This document shows, piece by piece, positions 44,662-53,940 of a stretch of 64,000 bases of DNA (positions are counted from its first letter, which is position 1; each line of letters starts with the position of its first letter). The stretch spans positions 4,712,001 to 4,776,000 of the forward strand of contig NC_013757.1 in the NCBI RefSeq assembly GCF_000025345.1, written 5' to 3'. The translations under genes were made by a program, and so were the position numbers. This DNA comes from Geodermatophilus obscurus DSM 43160 (GTDB lineage: Bacteria; Actinomycetota; Actinomycetes; Mycobacteriales; Geodermatophilaceae). Below the pieces are notes generated by a model. The model was not told the DNA's origin. It saw only the letters and a list, made by a program, of their open reading frames with translations, and searched no databases.

Positions 44662-44668
44662 CCGCCGC

Positions 44669-45109
44669 ATGACCACCACGGCGACACGGGGACTGCGGGT
44701 CGCGGAGCTGGCGACTGCCGTGGGAGTGCGGCCGGACACCATCCGCTACTACGAGCGGGCCGGTCTGCTACCGGCGCCCGAACGCACCTCCGGGGGCTAC
44801 CGCAGCTACGACGCCGACGCGCTCGACCGGCTGAGGTTCATCCAGGGCGCACAGCGCCTGGGCCTGCGACTGGCCGACATCCGCACGCTGCTGGCCGTCC
44901 GCGACACCGGCACCTGCCCCTGCGAGCCCGCGGAGGACCTGCTCCGCAGGCGCCTCGCCGAGATCGATGCCGAGATCGCCCGACTGACGACACTTCGGGC
45001 CGAGGTGGCGGCCATGGCCGACGCCCTGCCCACCGCCTCCTGCCCGCCGCCGAGCCCCGGCACCTGGTGCCCGCCCGCGGAGGGAGGTGAGTCCCCATGC
45101 TCGAGCTGA
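44669..45109 (+). CDS. MerR-family heavy-metal-responsive regulator
   Basis: The 146-residue regulator has the HTH RVAELATAVGVRPDTIRYYE, wing GLLPAPERTSGGYRSY and a long dimerisation helix (DLLRRRLAEIDAEIARL). Metal-type cysteines are in GTCPCEPAED (the MerR Cys82-like region) and in the C-terminal SCPPPSPGTWCPP and SPCSS. It is likely autoregulated through the dyad just upstream. The metal could be mercury, zinc or another thiophilic ion; sequence alone does not decide. Its end overlaps a Cys-rich peptide gene. Confidence 0.88.
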   Translation: MTTTATRGLRVAELATAVGVRPDTIRYYERAGLLPAPERTSGGYRSYDADALDRLRFIQGAQRLGLRLADIRTLLAVRDTGTCPCEPAEDLLRRRLAEIDAEIARLTTLRAEVAAMADALPTASCPPPSPGTWCPPAEGGESPCSS

Positions 45110-45162
45110 CGTGCGACTGCGGTTCCGACTGCTGCGACGAGACCTGCGACTGCGAGTGCTGA
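45097..45162 (+). CDS. 21-residue cysteine-rich peptide (micro-metallothionein-like)
   Basis: An ATG at 45097 preceded by AGGGAGGTGA (spacing about 8) overlaps the last 13 bases of merR in another frame. The peptide begins MLELTCDCGSD and continues CCDETCDCEC: seven Cys and six Asp/Glu in 21 residues. This is what a tiny metal-binding peptide looks like. A hairpin follows at 45182. No homologue is known to me; expression is inferred from the ribosome site and the metal-regulator context. Confidence 0.6.
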   Translation: MLELTCDCGSDCCDETCDCEC

Positions 45163-45507
45163 CCGCCGCGCCGGACTGACAGACGGCTACCCGGGCCCGG
45201 GACCGGGCAGCCGTCGGGACGCCGGTTGGACGCTTGGTCCGCACACAGTCCGCGGATCGGCCGATCTCGACCGTCGTCGGCCAGCTGCATCCGAGGTCTC
45301 CACTGGCGCGGTGCGCGGTCGTCCCTGCAGTGGTCGGCCGGAGCGCCGGCGGAGTCCAACCGGTGACCTCGGTGGTCGGTGCGAGGAGCGCAGGTGTAGC
45401 ACGACCGATACCGGACGTGACCGGAAGTCGCAGCGGTGCTGTGGGCCACTGGCCCCCTCGCAGGGGGCCCGCCTCGAGGAACGAGGCGGGGGGGGGTGAG
45501 GGGATCC
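45163..45507. other. merR operon-htpX intergenic region
   Basis: These 345 bp contain the hairpin after the Cys-rich peptide and, next to the htpX stop, two hairpins: GGCCCCCT/AGGGGGCC (45451-45469) and GCCTCG/CGAGGC (45471-45487). They probably end htpX. Nothing else is recognised. Confidence 0.5.
45182..45215 (+). terminator. Terminator-like hairpin after the merR operon
   Basis: GACGGCT (45182-45188) pairs with AGCCGTC (45209-45215), with further CCCGG/CCGGG pairing inside. It lies 20 bases after the Cys-rich peptide stop. Confidence 0.5.
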
Positions 45508-46380
45508 CTACTCGAGCTCCCGGGCCATCTGCTCGAGCCGGGCGATCCGCTCGGGCATCGGCGGGTGGGTGGCGAACATCGACGCCAGGCCCTGGCCGCG
45601 GAACGGGTTGGCGATCATCAGGTGGCTCTGCGTCACCAGCCGGTCCTCCTGGGGCAGCGGCCGGGCGGCCGCGCCCGAGGCGATCTTCCGCAGCGCCGAC
45701 GCGAGCGCGAGCGGGTCCTTAGACAACGCGGCACCGGAGGCGTCGGCCTGGTACTCGCGGCTGCGGCTGACCGCCATCTGCACCAGGCCGGCGGCGAGCG
45801 GACCGAGGAACACCAGCAGCAGGCTGCCGAGGGCGTTGCCGCCGCCGCGGTCGTCCTCGGACCGGCCGCCGAACAGCGAGGCGAACATCGCCATGTGCGC
45901 CAGGTAGGTGATGACCGTGGCCATGGCGCCGGCGACGGAACTGATCAGGATGTCGCGGTTGTAGACGTGCGACAGCTCGTGCGCGAGCACGCCGCGCAGC
46001 TCGCGGCGGTCGAGCAGCTCGAGGATGCCCTGGGTGACGCAGACGGCCGCGTTGCGCGGGTTCCGGCCGGTCGCGAAGGCGTTGGGCTGGTCGGTGGGGC
46101 TGACGTAGAGCCGCGGCATCGGCTGCCGGGCCTCCGTGGCCAGGTCGCGCACCATCGCGTAGAGCGCCGGCGCCTGGGTCTCGGTCACCGGGAACGCCCG
46201 CATGGCCCGCAGGGCGAGCTTGTCCGAGTTGAAGTAGGCGTAGCCGTTGACCGCCAGGGCGATGAGCAGGGCGATGAACAACCCGCCCCGGCCGCCGACG
46301 GCCCCGCCGATCACGAGGATGAGGCCGCCCATGAGGCCCAGGAGCACCGCGGTCTTGAGTCCGTTGCTCCAGCGCTGCAC
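45508..46380 (-). CDS. htpX: Membrane zinc metalloprotease HtpX
   Basis: The 290-residue M48 protease degrades misfolded membrane proteins. Two N-terminal helices ([20 protein letters not shown] and [18 protein letters not shown]) precede [14 protein letters not shown] with the HExxH zinc site and the third ligand in [11 protein letters not shown]. The ending [20 protein letters not shown] is typical. The GTG at 46380 gives [15 protein letters not shown], aligned with family starts. It is divergent from korA. Confidence 0.93.
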   Translation of the reverse strand: MQRWSNGLKTAVLLGLMGGLILVIGGAVGGRGGLFIALLIALAVNGYAYFNSDKLALRAMRAFPVTETQAPALYAMVRDLATEARQPMPRLYVSPTDQPNAFATGRNPRNAAVCVTQGILELLDRRELRGVLAHELSHVYNRDILISSVAGAMATVITYLAHMAMFASLFGGRSEDDRGGGNALGSLLLVFLGPLAAGLVQMAVSRSREYQADASGAALSKDPLALASALRKIASGAAARPLPQEDRLVTQSHLMIANPFRGQGLASMFATHPPMPERIARLEQMARELE

Positions 46381-46512
46381 GTCCCGACCAACGCGGTGCC
46401 CGGGGAGGCCGTTCCCCGGCTCCTCCCCCGGCAGGGTGCGACCGCGGTCACGGAATGAGGCCGCACCCGGCCGGGTTGCTGCTGGCAGGTGCCGGGGTCC
46501 CGGCCGTTCCAC

Positions 46513-46528
46513 TGTCACCCGCATCACA
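46513..46528 (+). promoter_or_regulatory. CRP-like palindrome upstream of korA
   Basis: TGTCACCCGCATCACA matches TGTGA-N6-TCACA at nine of ten positions and lies 54 bp before the korA ATG, in the htpX-korA divergent spacer. A second half-site (TGTGACA) is at 46540-46546. Confidence 0.3.
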
Positions 46529-46581
46529 GCTCCGCGGGATGTGACAGCCACGTAACCTCGGCCGGTGGAGGTGCACCACTG

Positions 46582-48540
46582 ATGACCACGACAGAACCGT
46601 CCGTCGCCGCCAGCACGGCGGGGAGCTCCACGCCCTTCGTCAAGAGCGTCGTCGAGCTCGACCGCGTCGTCATCCGGCTCGCCGGCGACTCCGGCGACGG
46701 CATGCAGCTCACCGGCAACCGGTTCACGAGCGAGACGGCGTCCTTCGGCAACGACCTCTCGACGCTGCCGAACTTCCCGGCCGAGATCCGCGCGCCGACG
46801 GGGACCCTGCCCGGTGTCAGCTCCTTCCAGCTGCACTTCGCCGACCACGACATCATGACGCCGGGCGACGCCCCGGACGTGCTGGTCGCCATGAACCCGG
46901 CAGCGCTCAAGGCCAACCTCTCCGACCTCCCCGGCGGCGGACTGCTGATCGTCGACGCCGACGAGTTCACGCCGCGCAACCTCGCCAAGGTCGGCTACGC
47001 CACCAACCCGCTCGAGGACGACTCCCTCCAGGGCTGGCAGCTCGTCAGCGTGCCACTGACGACCCTCACCCTCGAGGCGCTCGCGGACTCCGGCCTCGGC
47101 AAGAAGGAGGCCGAGCGCTCGAAGAACATGTTCACCCTCGGCCTGCTGAGCTGGATGTACCACCGGCCCACCGAGGGGACCGTCCGGTTCCTCGAGCGGC
47201 AGTTCCGCCGCAAGCCCCAGATCGCCGCGGCCAACATCGCCGCCTTCCGGGCTGGCTACAACTACGGCGACACGACGGAGGCCTTCGCGGTCTCCTACGA
47301 GATCAAGCCCGCGCCGATGGCGCCGGGCCGCTACCGCAACATCTCCGGCAACCAGGCACTGGCCCTGGGCATCGTCGCCGCCGGGCAGCGCTCCGGCCTG
47401 CCGGTGTTCCTCGGCGCCTACCCGATCACCCCGGCGTCGGACATCCTCCACGAGCTGTCCCGGCACAAGTCCTTCGGCGTCCGCACCTTCCAGGCCGAGG
47501 ACGAGATCGCCGGAATCGCCTCGGCGATCGGTGCCTCCTTCGGCGGCGCCCTCGGCGTCACGACGACATCCGGGCCGGGGGTCTCGCTGAAGTCCGAGGC
47601 GCTGGGTCTGGCGGTGATGACCGAGCTGCCGCTGGTCGTCGTCGACGTGCAGCGCGGTGGCCCCTCGACGGGCCTGCCCACCAAGACCGAGCAGTCGGAC
47701 CTGCTGCAGGCGATGTTCGGCCGCAACGGCGAGGCGCCCCTGCCGGTCGTCGCGCCGCGCTCCCCCGCCGACTGCTTCGACGCCGCACTGGAGGCCGCGC
47801 GGATCGCGCTGACCTACCGCACGCCGGTCATGCTGCTCTCCGACGGCTACCTGGCCAACGGGGCCGAGCCGTGGCAGATCCCGGACACCGAGGAGCTGCC
47901 GGACCTGCGGGTCGAGTTCGCCAGCGAGCCCAACGCCACCACTCCCGACGGGACGCCGGAGTTCCAGCCCTACCTGCGGGACCCGGAGACGCTGGCCCGC
48001 CCGTGGGCCATCCCGGGCACGTCGGGGATGCAGCACCGCATCGGCGGTCTGGAGAAGGCCGACAAGACCGGCAACATCTCCTACGACCCGGCCAACCACG
48101 ACCTGATGACCCGGCTGCGCCAGGCCAAGGTCGACGGCATCGCGGCGAGCATCGGGCCCACCGACGTCGACGACCCGGACGGCAACGCCGGCGTGGCCGT
48201 CATCGGGTGGGGCTCGACCTACGGGCCCATCGGCGCCGCCTGCCGGCGCATCCGCCGCTCGGGGCGCTCGGTCGCGCAGATCCACCTGCGTCACCTCAAC
48301 CCGTTCCCGGCCGACCTCGGCGAGGTGCTGGCCCGCTACGACCGGGTGATCTGCCCGGAGATGAACCTCGGGCAGCTGTCCATGTTGCTGCGCGCCAAGT
48401 ACCTCGTCGACGTCCAGAGCCACACCCAGGTGCGCGGGCTGCCCTTCCGGGCCGCCGAGCTCGCCGCGGTCGTGCAGGACGTCATCGACTCCACCAGCGG
48501 CGCCCCGCTCGCCGCCGACCCCAACGGAGGCGCGGAATGA
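46582..48540 (+). CDS. korA: 2-oxoglutarate (2-oxoacid):ferredoxin oxidoreductase, alpha/gamma subunit
   Basis: The 652-residue subunit fuses the gamma domain ([20 protein letters not shown], first ~190 residues) to the alpha domain ([19 protein letters not shown] onward). [16 protein letters not shown] and [20 protein letters not shown] are standard. With KorB it oxidatively decarboxylates 2-oxoglutarate to succinyl-CoA using ferredoxin. In mycobacteria KorAB supports a CoA-dependent TCA cycle. GGAGG lies upstream of the ATG. Its TGA overlaps the korB ATG (ATGA). Confidence 0.94.
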   Translation: MTTTEPSVAASTAGSSTPFVKSVVELDRVVIRLAGDSGDGMQLTGNRFTSETASFGNDLSTLPNFPAEIRAPTGTLPGVSSFQLHFADHDIMTPGDAPDVLVAMNPAALKANLSDLPGGGLLIVDADEFTPRNLAKVGYATNPLEDDSLQGWQLVSVPLTTLTLEALADSGLGKKEAERSKNMFTLGLLSWMYHRPTEGTVRFLERQFRRKPQIAAANIAAFRAGYNYGDTTEAFAVSYEIKPAPMAPGRYRNISGNQALALGIVAAGQRSGLPVFLGAYPITPASDILHELSRHKSFGVRTFQAEDEIAGIASAIGASFGGALGVTTTSGPGVSLKSEALGLAVMTELPLVVVDVQRGGPSTGLPTKTEQSDLLQAMFGRNGEAPLPVVAPRSPADCFDAALEAARIALTYRTPVMLLSDGYLANGAEPWQIPDTEELPDLRVEFASEPNATTPDGTPEFQPYLRDPETLARPWAIPGTSGMQHRIGGLEKADKTGNISYDPANHDLMTRLRQAKVDGIAASIGPTDVDDPDGNAGVAVIGWGSTYGPIGAACRRIRRSGRSVAQIHLRHLNPFPADLGEVLARYDRVICPEMNLGQLSMLLRAKYLVDVQSHTQVRGLPFRAAELAAVVQDVIDSTSGAPLAADPNGGAE

Positions 48541-49628
48541 CCACCGTCGAACTCGGCATGCCCGCCGAGGGCCCCATTGCCGACGCCATCGCCCGCTCCC
48601 TGGAGACCCAGGGCGAGAAGCGCGCCGAGCTCAAGGCCAAGGACCTCAAGACCGACCAGGAGGTGCGCTGGTGCCCGGGGTGCGGTGACTACGTCATCCT
48701 CAACGCGGTCCAGAGCTTCCTGCCCAGCCTCGGCATCGCGCGCGAGGACATGGTCATCGTGTCGGGCATCGGCTGCTCGTCGCGCTTCCCGTACTACATG
48801 AACACCTACGGGATGCACTCGATCCACGGCCGCGCGCCGGCGATCGCGACCGGTCTCGCCGCGTCCCGCCCGGACCTGTCGGTGTGGGTCGTCACCGGGG
48901 ACGGCGACGCGCTGTCCATCGGCGGCAACCACCTGATCCACACGCTGCGCCGCAACGTGAACCTGAAGATCCTGCTGTTCAACAACCGGATCTACGGGCT
49001 CACCAAGGGCCAGTACTCGCCCACCAGCGAGGTCGGCAAGGTCACCAAGTCCACCCCGATGGGCTCGCTGGACCACCCGTTCAACCCGGTGTCGCTGGCG
49101 CTGGGCGCCGACGCCACCTTCGTCGGCCGGGCCATGGACTCCGACCGCAAGGGCCTCACCGAGGTGCTGCGGCAGGCCGCCGAGCACCAGGGCACCGCGC
49201 TGGTGGAGATCTACCAGAACTGCAACATCTTCAACGACGGCGCGTTCGACCTGCTCAAGGACCCGACCACCGGCGTGCAGTGGTCCATCCCGCTGGTCCA
49301 CGGCCAGCCGCTGGTGTTCGGTCCGGACGGCGCCTCCTGCGTGGTCCGCGACGACTTCGGCGGCCTGCGGATCGCCGAGACCAACCAGGTGGACGCCGAC
49401 GACATCGTCGTGCACGACGCCACCCGGGAGGACCCGTCGTACGCCTTCGCGCTGTCGCGGCTGTCCAGCCAGGACCTCCGCTACACCCCGATGGGCGTCT
49501 TCCGGTCGGTGCCGAAGCCGACCTACGACAAGATGATGGCCGACCAGGTCGAGGAGGCCCGCACCTCCTCGCCGGCGGACCTGGGCGCGCTGCTCGCCGG
49601 CAACGACACCTGGACCGTCTCGGCCTGA
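48537..49628 (+). CDS. korB: 2-oxoglutarate (2-oxoacid):ferredoxin oxidoreductase, beta subunit
   Basis: The 363-residue thiamine-diphosphate subunit has [20 protein letters not shown] with the CxxC iron-sulfur ligands, [20 protein letters not shown], and the TPP motif [20 protein letters not shown], then [16 protein letters not shown]. The fourth iron-sulfur cysteine is likely in YQNCNIFND. It is translationally coupled to korA and followed by a strong hairpin. Confidence 0.95.
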   Translation: MTTVELGMPAEGPIADAIARSLETQGEKRAELKAKDLKTDQEVRWCPGCGDYVILNAVQSFLPSLGIAREDMVIVSGIGCSSRFPYYMNTYGMHSIHGRAPAIATGLAASRPDLSVWVVTGDGDALSIGGNHLIHTLRRNVNLKILLFNNRIYGLTKGQYSPTSEVGKVTKSTPMGSLDHPFNPVSLALGADATFVGRAMDSDRKGLTEVLRQAAEHQGTALVEIYQNCNIFNDGAFDLLKDPTTGVQWSIPLVHGQPLVFGPDGASCVVRDDFGGLRIAETNQVDADDIVVHDATREDPSYAFALSRLSSQDLRYTPMGVFRSVPKPTYDKMMADQVEEARTSSPADLGALLAGNDTWTVSA

Positions 49629-49638
49629 GGACGAACGC

Positions 49639-49675
49639 GAGGGGCGCCCGGGACCGTAGTCCCCGGGCGCCCCTC
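49639..49675. terminator. Bidirectional terminator between korB and the acidic secreted protein gene
   Basis: GAGGGGCGCCCGGG (49639-49652) pairs perfectly with 49662-49675. It lies 11 bases past the korB stop and 38 bases past the stop of the convergent gene. Confidence 0.75.
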
Positions 49676-49713
49676 GGCGCATCGGCGTTCGAGCGGGCAC
49701 GCCGTCCCGCGGA

Positions 49714-50211
49714 TCAGTGGTCGCCGTTGTCCTTGTCGCCGCCGTTGTCCTTGTCGGCGCCGTCCTTGCCGCCGTTCTCCTCGTCAACGACCTCGACGTC
49801 CTCCTTGGTCTCCTCGTCGAGCTCCTCGTCACCCTCGTTGATCGTGACCGTGACGTCGACCTTGTCGCCCTTCTCGGCCGCGTCGTCCCTCTTCTCGAGA
49901 TCGACGGTGATCTCGTTCTTCTCGCCGTTGCAGTCGAGCTCGGCGTCGTCCGCCTCATAGCTGATGTCGCCGTCCTCGGCCTTCACGTCGGCCGTGACCT
50001 TCTCGTCGTCGTCCTCGCACTTGTACTCGAACGTGACCTGGAGCACGTCCCCGTCGTCCTCGAGCTCGGCCTCGTCGTTGATCTCGATGACCTTGGCCCA
50101 GGCGTCCTCGCCGTGGTCGTGCCCGTCGCCGCCGGCCCATGCCGGGGACCCCCCGGCGAGGACCAGCGCTGTCGCGGCCGACAGGGCGAGGAGCAGACGT
50201 GAACGGTTCAT
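49714..50211 (-). CDS. Secreted acidic protein of unknown function
   Basis: The 165-residue protein starts with a clear signal peptide (MNRSRLLLALSAATALVLAG, cut probably after AWA). The mature part is extremely rich in Asp, Glu and Lys, with two Cys (EYKCEDDDEK and ELDCNGEKNE) that could form a disulfide. The last ~25 residues repeat Gly/Asp/Asn/Lys. Composition suggests calcium or cation binding, but no motif supports this. The ATG at 50211 follows GGAAG. Confidence 0.7.
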   Translation of the reverse strand: MNRSRLLLALSAATALVLAGGSPAWAGGDGHDHGEDAWAKVIEINDEAELEDDGDVLQVTFEYKCEDDDEKVTADVKAEDGDISYEADDAELDCNGEKNEITVDLEKRDDAAEKGDKVDVTVTINEGDEELDEETKEDVEVVDEENGGKDGADKDNGGDKDNGDH

Positions 50212-50450
50212 GGGACTTCCTCCCGGGCGGCCACATCCGTGCGGCCTCGGGTGCAATGACGGCCGCGGCCCTCCCCAAGACGAGCCGGACATCACAACCA
50301 CAACCACGTCACGGGGAACAGGTCGAGGCGGCACCGGATCCCGCGCACGGCGTGACTCGAAGCAGTCGGTCGGTCCCGTCGCTGTTGCCGCAGCGCGCCC
50401 GGCGCCACTCCGGGCAGCAAGGGGTCGGTCGCTGATCGTCGTTCCCCGAC

Positions 50451-51824
50451 TCAGCGCAGCACGTCGCGCAGCACCCCGGTGAGCACCGGCAGGGCGCGGC
50501 CCAGGTCGGCGCGGGTCGGCGCGGCGAACCCCACGACCAGTCCGGCCGCGTGCGGCCCGGGTCCCGTCCAGTGCCGCCCGAGACCGTCCACCGCGACGCC
50601 GTCCGCGGCCGCTGCGGCGATGACCGCCTCCTCGGACGCCCGGTCCGGCAGCGGCACGAGCACGTGGGCGCCGGCCGGGTCACCCTCGGCCTGCGCCCCG
50701 CCCGCGGCCACCGCCGCCAGCACCTGCTCGCGCCGGACGACCAGCTCTCGCCGGAGCCGGCGGAGGTGCCGGGCCAGGTCACCGCTGCCGGCCAGCGCGG
50801 CGAACACCCGCTGTCCGGCCCGTGCTGGCCGGCTGCCGGTTGCCGTCCGCCGGGCGACCAGCGCGGCGCGCAGTTCCGGCGGCGCCACCATCCACCCCAC
50901 GCCGAGCGTGGGGCTGACGATCTTGCTGCTCGTGCCCAGGTGCACGACGACGTCCGGCCCGAGGGCACCCAGCAGCGGCAGAGGGGCGACGTCGTACCGC
51001 AGCTCGCCGTCGTAGTCGTCCTCCAGCACCCACCAGCCCTCGGCGCGGGCCCGGGCGACCAGGCCGAGCCTGCGGGCCGCGGACAGCCGGCGACCGAGGG
51101 GGTACTGGTGCGCCGGCGTGCAGTAGACCGCCGCCAGCCCCGCGGGGACCGCGTCGACGACGAGGCCGTTCCGGTCGACCGGCAGCGGCACCACGGTGGC
51201 GCCGGCGTCCCGGAGCGCGCCCACCACCCGCTGGTAGCCCGGGTCCTCGACCCCCACGCGGCTGCCGGGCGGCAGCAACCGGGCCACCTCCGCCACGGCC
51301 GCCGAGGTCCCCCCGGTGGCCAGCACGTCCTCGGGCGCGGCGGCCAGGCCACGGTGGCGGAGCAGGTGCTCGGTGACGGCGCGCTGGAAGCCCGGGTCGG
51401 CGGCCGGCTCCGGGCCGGCGTCGGGAGCGGGGTCCCCCGCGGCACGCCACGCCCGCCGCCAGGCCGAGCGGTCCAGGACCTCCAGGCACGGTGCGCCGGC
51501 GCGCAGCTCGATCGGCGCTGCGGCCACCCGGGGAGCCGCCGGGCGCGCCGGGGAACGGGCCGGAGCCGCGGTCTGCGCCCCGACGACGAACGTGCCGACA
51601 CCGCGGCGCCCGTCCGCCCAGCCCTCGGCCAGCAGCTGGTCGTAGGCGGCGGCGGTGACGGTGCGGCTGACCCGGAGGGCGACCGCCAGCTCCCGCGTGG
51701 AGGGCAGCCGGTCGCCCGGGCGGAGCGTGCCGCCCACGGTGGCCGCCCGCAGCGCGTCGGCCAGCTGCACCGACAGCGGCGTCCCCGATCCGCGGTCGAG
51801 CACCACCGGCGGGACGTCGACCAC
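50451..51824 (-). CDS. MocR/PdxR-type GntR-aminotransferase transcription regulator
   Basis: The 457-residue protein has an N-terminal GntR winged helix (SVQLADALRAATVGGTLRPG, DRLPSTRELAVALRVSRTV) and a class I aminotransferase domain. The PLP lysine is in HLGTSSKIVSPTLGVGW. I start at the GTG at 51824 because GGAGGAGG lies just upstream. MocR regulators sense PLP or amines and often control PLP salvage. The divergent PPOX-family gene 93 bp away is the likely target. Confidence 0.88.
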   Translation of the reverse strand: MVDVPPVVLDRGSGTPLSVQLADALRAATVGGTLRPGDRLPSTRELAVALRVSRTVTAAAYDQLLAEGWADGRRGVGTFVVGAQTAAPARSPARPAAPRVAAAPIELRAGAPCLEVLDRSAWRRAWRAAGDPAPDAGPEPAADPGFQRAVTEHLLRHRGLAAAPEDVLATGGTSAAVAEVARLLPPGSRVGVEDPGYQRVVGALRDAGATVVPLPVDRNGLVVDAVPAGLAAVYCTPAHQYPLGRRLSAARRLGLVARARAEGWWVLEDDYDGELRYDVAPLPLLGALGPDVVVHLGTSSKIVSPTLGVGWMVAPPELRAALVARRTATGSRPARAGQRVFAALAGSGDLARHLRRLRRELVVRREQVLAAVAAGGAQAEGDPAGAHVLVPLPDRASEEAVIAAAAADGVAVDGLGRHWTGPGPHAAGLVVGFAAPTRADLGRALPVLTGVLRDVLR

Positions 51825-51916
51825 CCTGCACCTCCTCCGACCACCGAGCAGTGGCCTGCTGGAAGGCCAGCGTATTGGCCCTTGGACGAGGCCACCGCAT
51901 CGGGCACGGTGGGGCC

Positions 51917-52576
51917 ATGGACACCGCACCACCGCTCTCCCCCACCGCCCGCAGCATGGTCCGCCGGGGCGCCGAGCGGGCCCGGACCGACCGCGCCGAG
52001 CTGCACGCCGTCCTCGACGCCGGCCTGGTGGGGCACCTGGGCGTCGTCCTGGACGGCTCGCCGGTCGTGCTGCCGACCGGCTACGGGCGACGGGGCGACA
52101 CCCTCTACCTGCACGGCTCCACCGGTGCGGCGACGCTGCGCGCCGCGTCCGCAGGCGTGCCGGTCTGCTTCACGGTGACCCACGTCGACGGCGTGGTCTA
52201 CGCCCGCTCGGCCTTCCACCACTCGATGAACTACCGGTGCGCCGTCGTCCACGGCATCGCCCGTCCGGTGACCGACCCGGACGAGCGCCTGCTGGGCCTG
52301 GAGGCGCTCACCGAGCAGCTGGCCCCCGGCTCCTGGGCCGCCACCCGGCAGCCCGACCGCAGGGAGCTCGCCGCCACCGCGCTGCTCGCCCTCGACCTGA
52401 CCGAGGCCAGCCTCAAGGTGCGGACGGGCCCGCCCGGTGACGACGAGCGCGACCTGGCCGCACCGGTGTGGGCGGGCGTGCTGCCCCTGCGCACCATCGT
52501 CGGGGAGCCCGAGCCGTGCCCGCTGCTGCCGGCCGGAGTGCCGGCGCCGGACCGGATCCGGGACCGGGGAGTCTGA
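51917..52576 (+). CDS. Pyridoxamine 5'-phosphate oxidase-family (FMN split-barrel) protein
   Basis: The 219-residue protein has the split-barrel fold: GHLGVVLDGSPVVLPTGYGR, DTLYLHGSTGAATLRAASAG and SAFHHSMNYRCAVVHGIARP. This is the flavin-nucleotide-binding branch often paired with MocR regulators, not the classical PdxH. The ATG at 51917 follows GGTGGGG. The spacer to the regulator has TTGGCCCTTGGAC (about 51873-51885) that could be part of the operator. Substrate is unknown. Confidence 0.85.
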   Translation: MDTAPPLSPTARSMVRRGAERARTDRAELHAVLDAGLVGHLGVVLDGSPVVLPTGYGRRGDTLYLHGSTGAATLRAASAGVPVCFTVTHVDGVVYARSAFHHSMNYRCAVVHGIARPVTDPDERLLGLEALTEQLAPGSWAATRQPDRRELAATALLALDLTEASLKVRTGPPGDDERDLAAPVWAGVLPLRTIVGEPEPCPLLPAGVPAPDRIRDRGV

Positions 52577-52582
52577 CCGGGG

Positions 52583-53821
52583 TCAGGCGCGCGGGGTGAC
52601 CCGCAGCAAGCGGTCCTCGCCGTCGCCGTTGTCGGTGGTGACGTACAGCGCGCCGTCCCCGCCCTGCTGCACGGTGCGGATGCGGCCGTACGTGCCCTCC
52701 AGCTCGGGCAGCCGGAACTGCTCCAGCAGGCTGCCGTCGTCGGCCACGCGCAGTGCCAGGACGCCCTGGTCCCTGAGGACGCCGAGCAGCAGCAGGCCCT
52801 CGTACCCCTGCCACTGCTCGCCCGCCAGGAAGGTCCCACCCGAGGGAGCGATGGTGGGGTCCCCCGACGCCCAGGTGGGCGGCATGGCGTCGGGCAGGGA
52901 CAGGTCGGTCATCGACACGAACTCGCCGTAGCCCGGACCCCGGGGCGCGAAGCCGCCGTTGCCCCCGGCGCGCAGCAGGGTCACCTCGTCGTCCCGGCGG
53001 GGGCCGTGCTCGACGGCGTAGACCTGGCCCGAGCCGGGCCGCACCGCCAGCCCCTGCACGTTGCGGTGCCCGTAGGTCAGCACCCGCGGGTCGGCGTCCG
53101 GGCGGCCCACGAACGGGTTGCCGGCGGCCGCCTCGCCCGTGGCCGGGTCGACCCGCAGCACCTTGCCGGCGACCGTGCCGAGGTCCTGGGCGTTGTCGGC
53201 GACGGCGTTGTCGCCGGTGCCCACGAGCAGGGCGCCGGTGTCGTCGAAGCGCAGCCGACAGCCGCCGTGCCGGCCGCGGCGCTCGTTGACCGGGATGTCG
53301 TCGATCAACGGGTCGGCGACGCGGGTCGCCGTCGTCCAGCCCGGGTCGACGGTCCAGGCGGTCACCTGGATCTCCGCTCCGCCGCCCTCCTCGATGCCCT
53401 GGCAGGTGTAGAAGCGGCGGTCCTGCGCGAACCCCGGGTCGAGCACCAGGCCCATCAGCCCGGTCTCCCCGGTGGCGAACAGGTCGCCGAAGTCGGCGTC
53501 CAGCGCGCGCACCGTGCCGTCGGTCAGCACCGCGGTCAGCCCGCCGCCCCGCTCGTCGAGCAGCAGGGTGCCATCGGGGGCCCGGGCGACGTCCCAGGGG
53601 TGGTCGAGGCCCTCGGCGAGGACCGCCACGTCCAGCGCCGGCCGGGGCTCGGAGGCCGGGTCGGGCTCGGGCGGTGCGGGCGGGAGCGAGGACGTCGTCG
53701 GAGCGGGTGCGCGCTCCCCGGCCGGTGCGGCCCCGGCGTCCTCCCCGGCCGTCGCGGAGCACGCGGACAGCAGCAGGATGGCCCCCATGCCGAGTGCGGC
53801 CGGCCCCGTCCGGAGGCTCAC
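52583..53821 (-). CDS. PQQ-dependent sugar dehydrogenase-like lipoprotein
   Basis: The 412-residue protein is a predicted exported lipoprotein (AALGMGAILLLSACSAT; lipobox LSAC). A Pro/Ala-rich linker leads to a six-bladed glucose/sorbosone dehydrogenase domain: GLDHPWDVARAPDGTLLLDE, ETGLMGLVLDPGF, LLVGTGDNAVADNAQDL, LTYGHRNVQGLAVRPGSG and VEHGPRRDDEV. The YGHRN and EHGP motifs belong to the soluble aldose dehydrogenase group that binds PQQ. It begins at a GTG and ends seven bases from the convergent PPOX gene. Confidence 0.88.
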   Translation of the reverse strand: MSLRTGPAALGMGAILLLSACSATAGEDAGAAPAGERAPAPTTSSLPPAPPEPDPASEPRPALDVAVLAEGLDHPWDVARAPDGTLLLDERGGGLTAVLTDGTVRALDADFGDLFATGETGLMGLVLDPGFAQDRRFYTCQGIEEGGGAEIQVTAWTVDPGWTTATRVADPLIDDIPVNERRGRHGGCRLRFDDTGALLVGTGDNAVADNAQDLGTVAGKVLRVDPATGEAAAGNPFVGRPDADPRVLTYGHRNVQGLAVRPGSGQVYAVEHGPRRDDEVTLLRAGGNGGFAPRGPGYGEFVSMTDLSLPDAMPPTWASGDPTIAPSGGTFLAGEQWQGYEGLLLLGVLRDQGVLALRVADDGSLLEQFRLPELEGTYGRIRTVQQGGDGALYVTTDNGDGEDRLLRVTPRA

Positions 53822-53849
53822 CGTGAGCTCGCGGACGGTGAGCGGGACG

Positions 53850-53911
53850 GGCGGCCCCCTGCAGGGTCCCGCCGCGAGCTCGCGAGTGGCGGGGGGCAGG
53901 GGGTCCTCTTA
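53850..53911. repeat. Dispersed intergenic palindrome, copy 11
   Basis: On the minus strand it reads GAGGACCCCCTGCCCCCCGCC, core ACTCGCGAGCTCGCGGCGGG, then ACCCTGCAGGGGGCCGCC. It lies 29 bases after the polyprenyl synthase stop and 29 bases before the sugar dehydrogenase start. It is the clearest consensus copy. Confidence 0.75.
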
Positions 53912-53940
53912 CGAGCGGTGAGGGGCACGGGGGTCCCAGC

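Larger units (their letters stand above)
43895..44668. other. Region of decayed genes between yajQ and merR
   Basis: These 774 bp have no intact gene. They contain an integrase C-terminal remnant (43925-44110, minus) and a broken ArsR regulator (44402-44633, plus). The remaining ~290 bp show no recognisable coding sequence. Confidence 0.6.
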
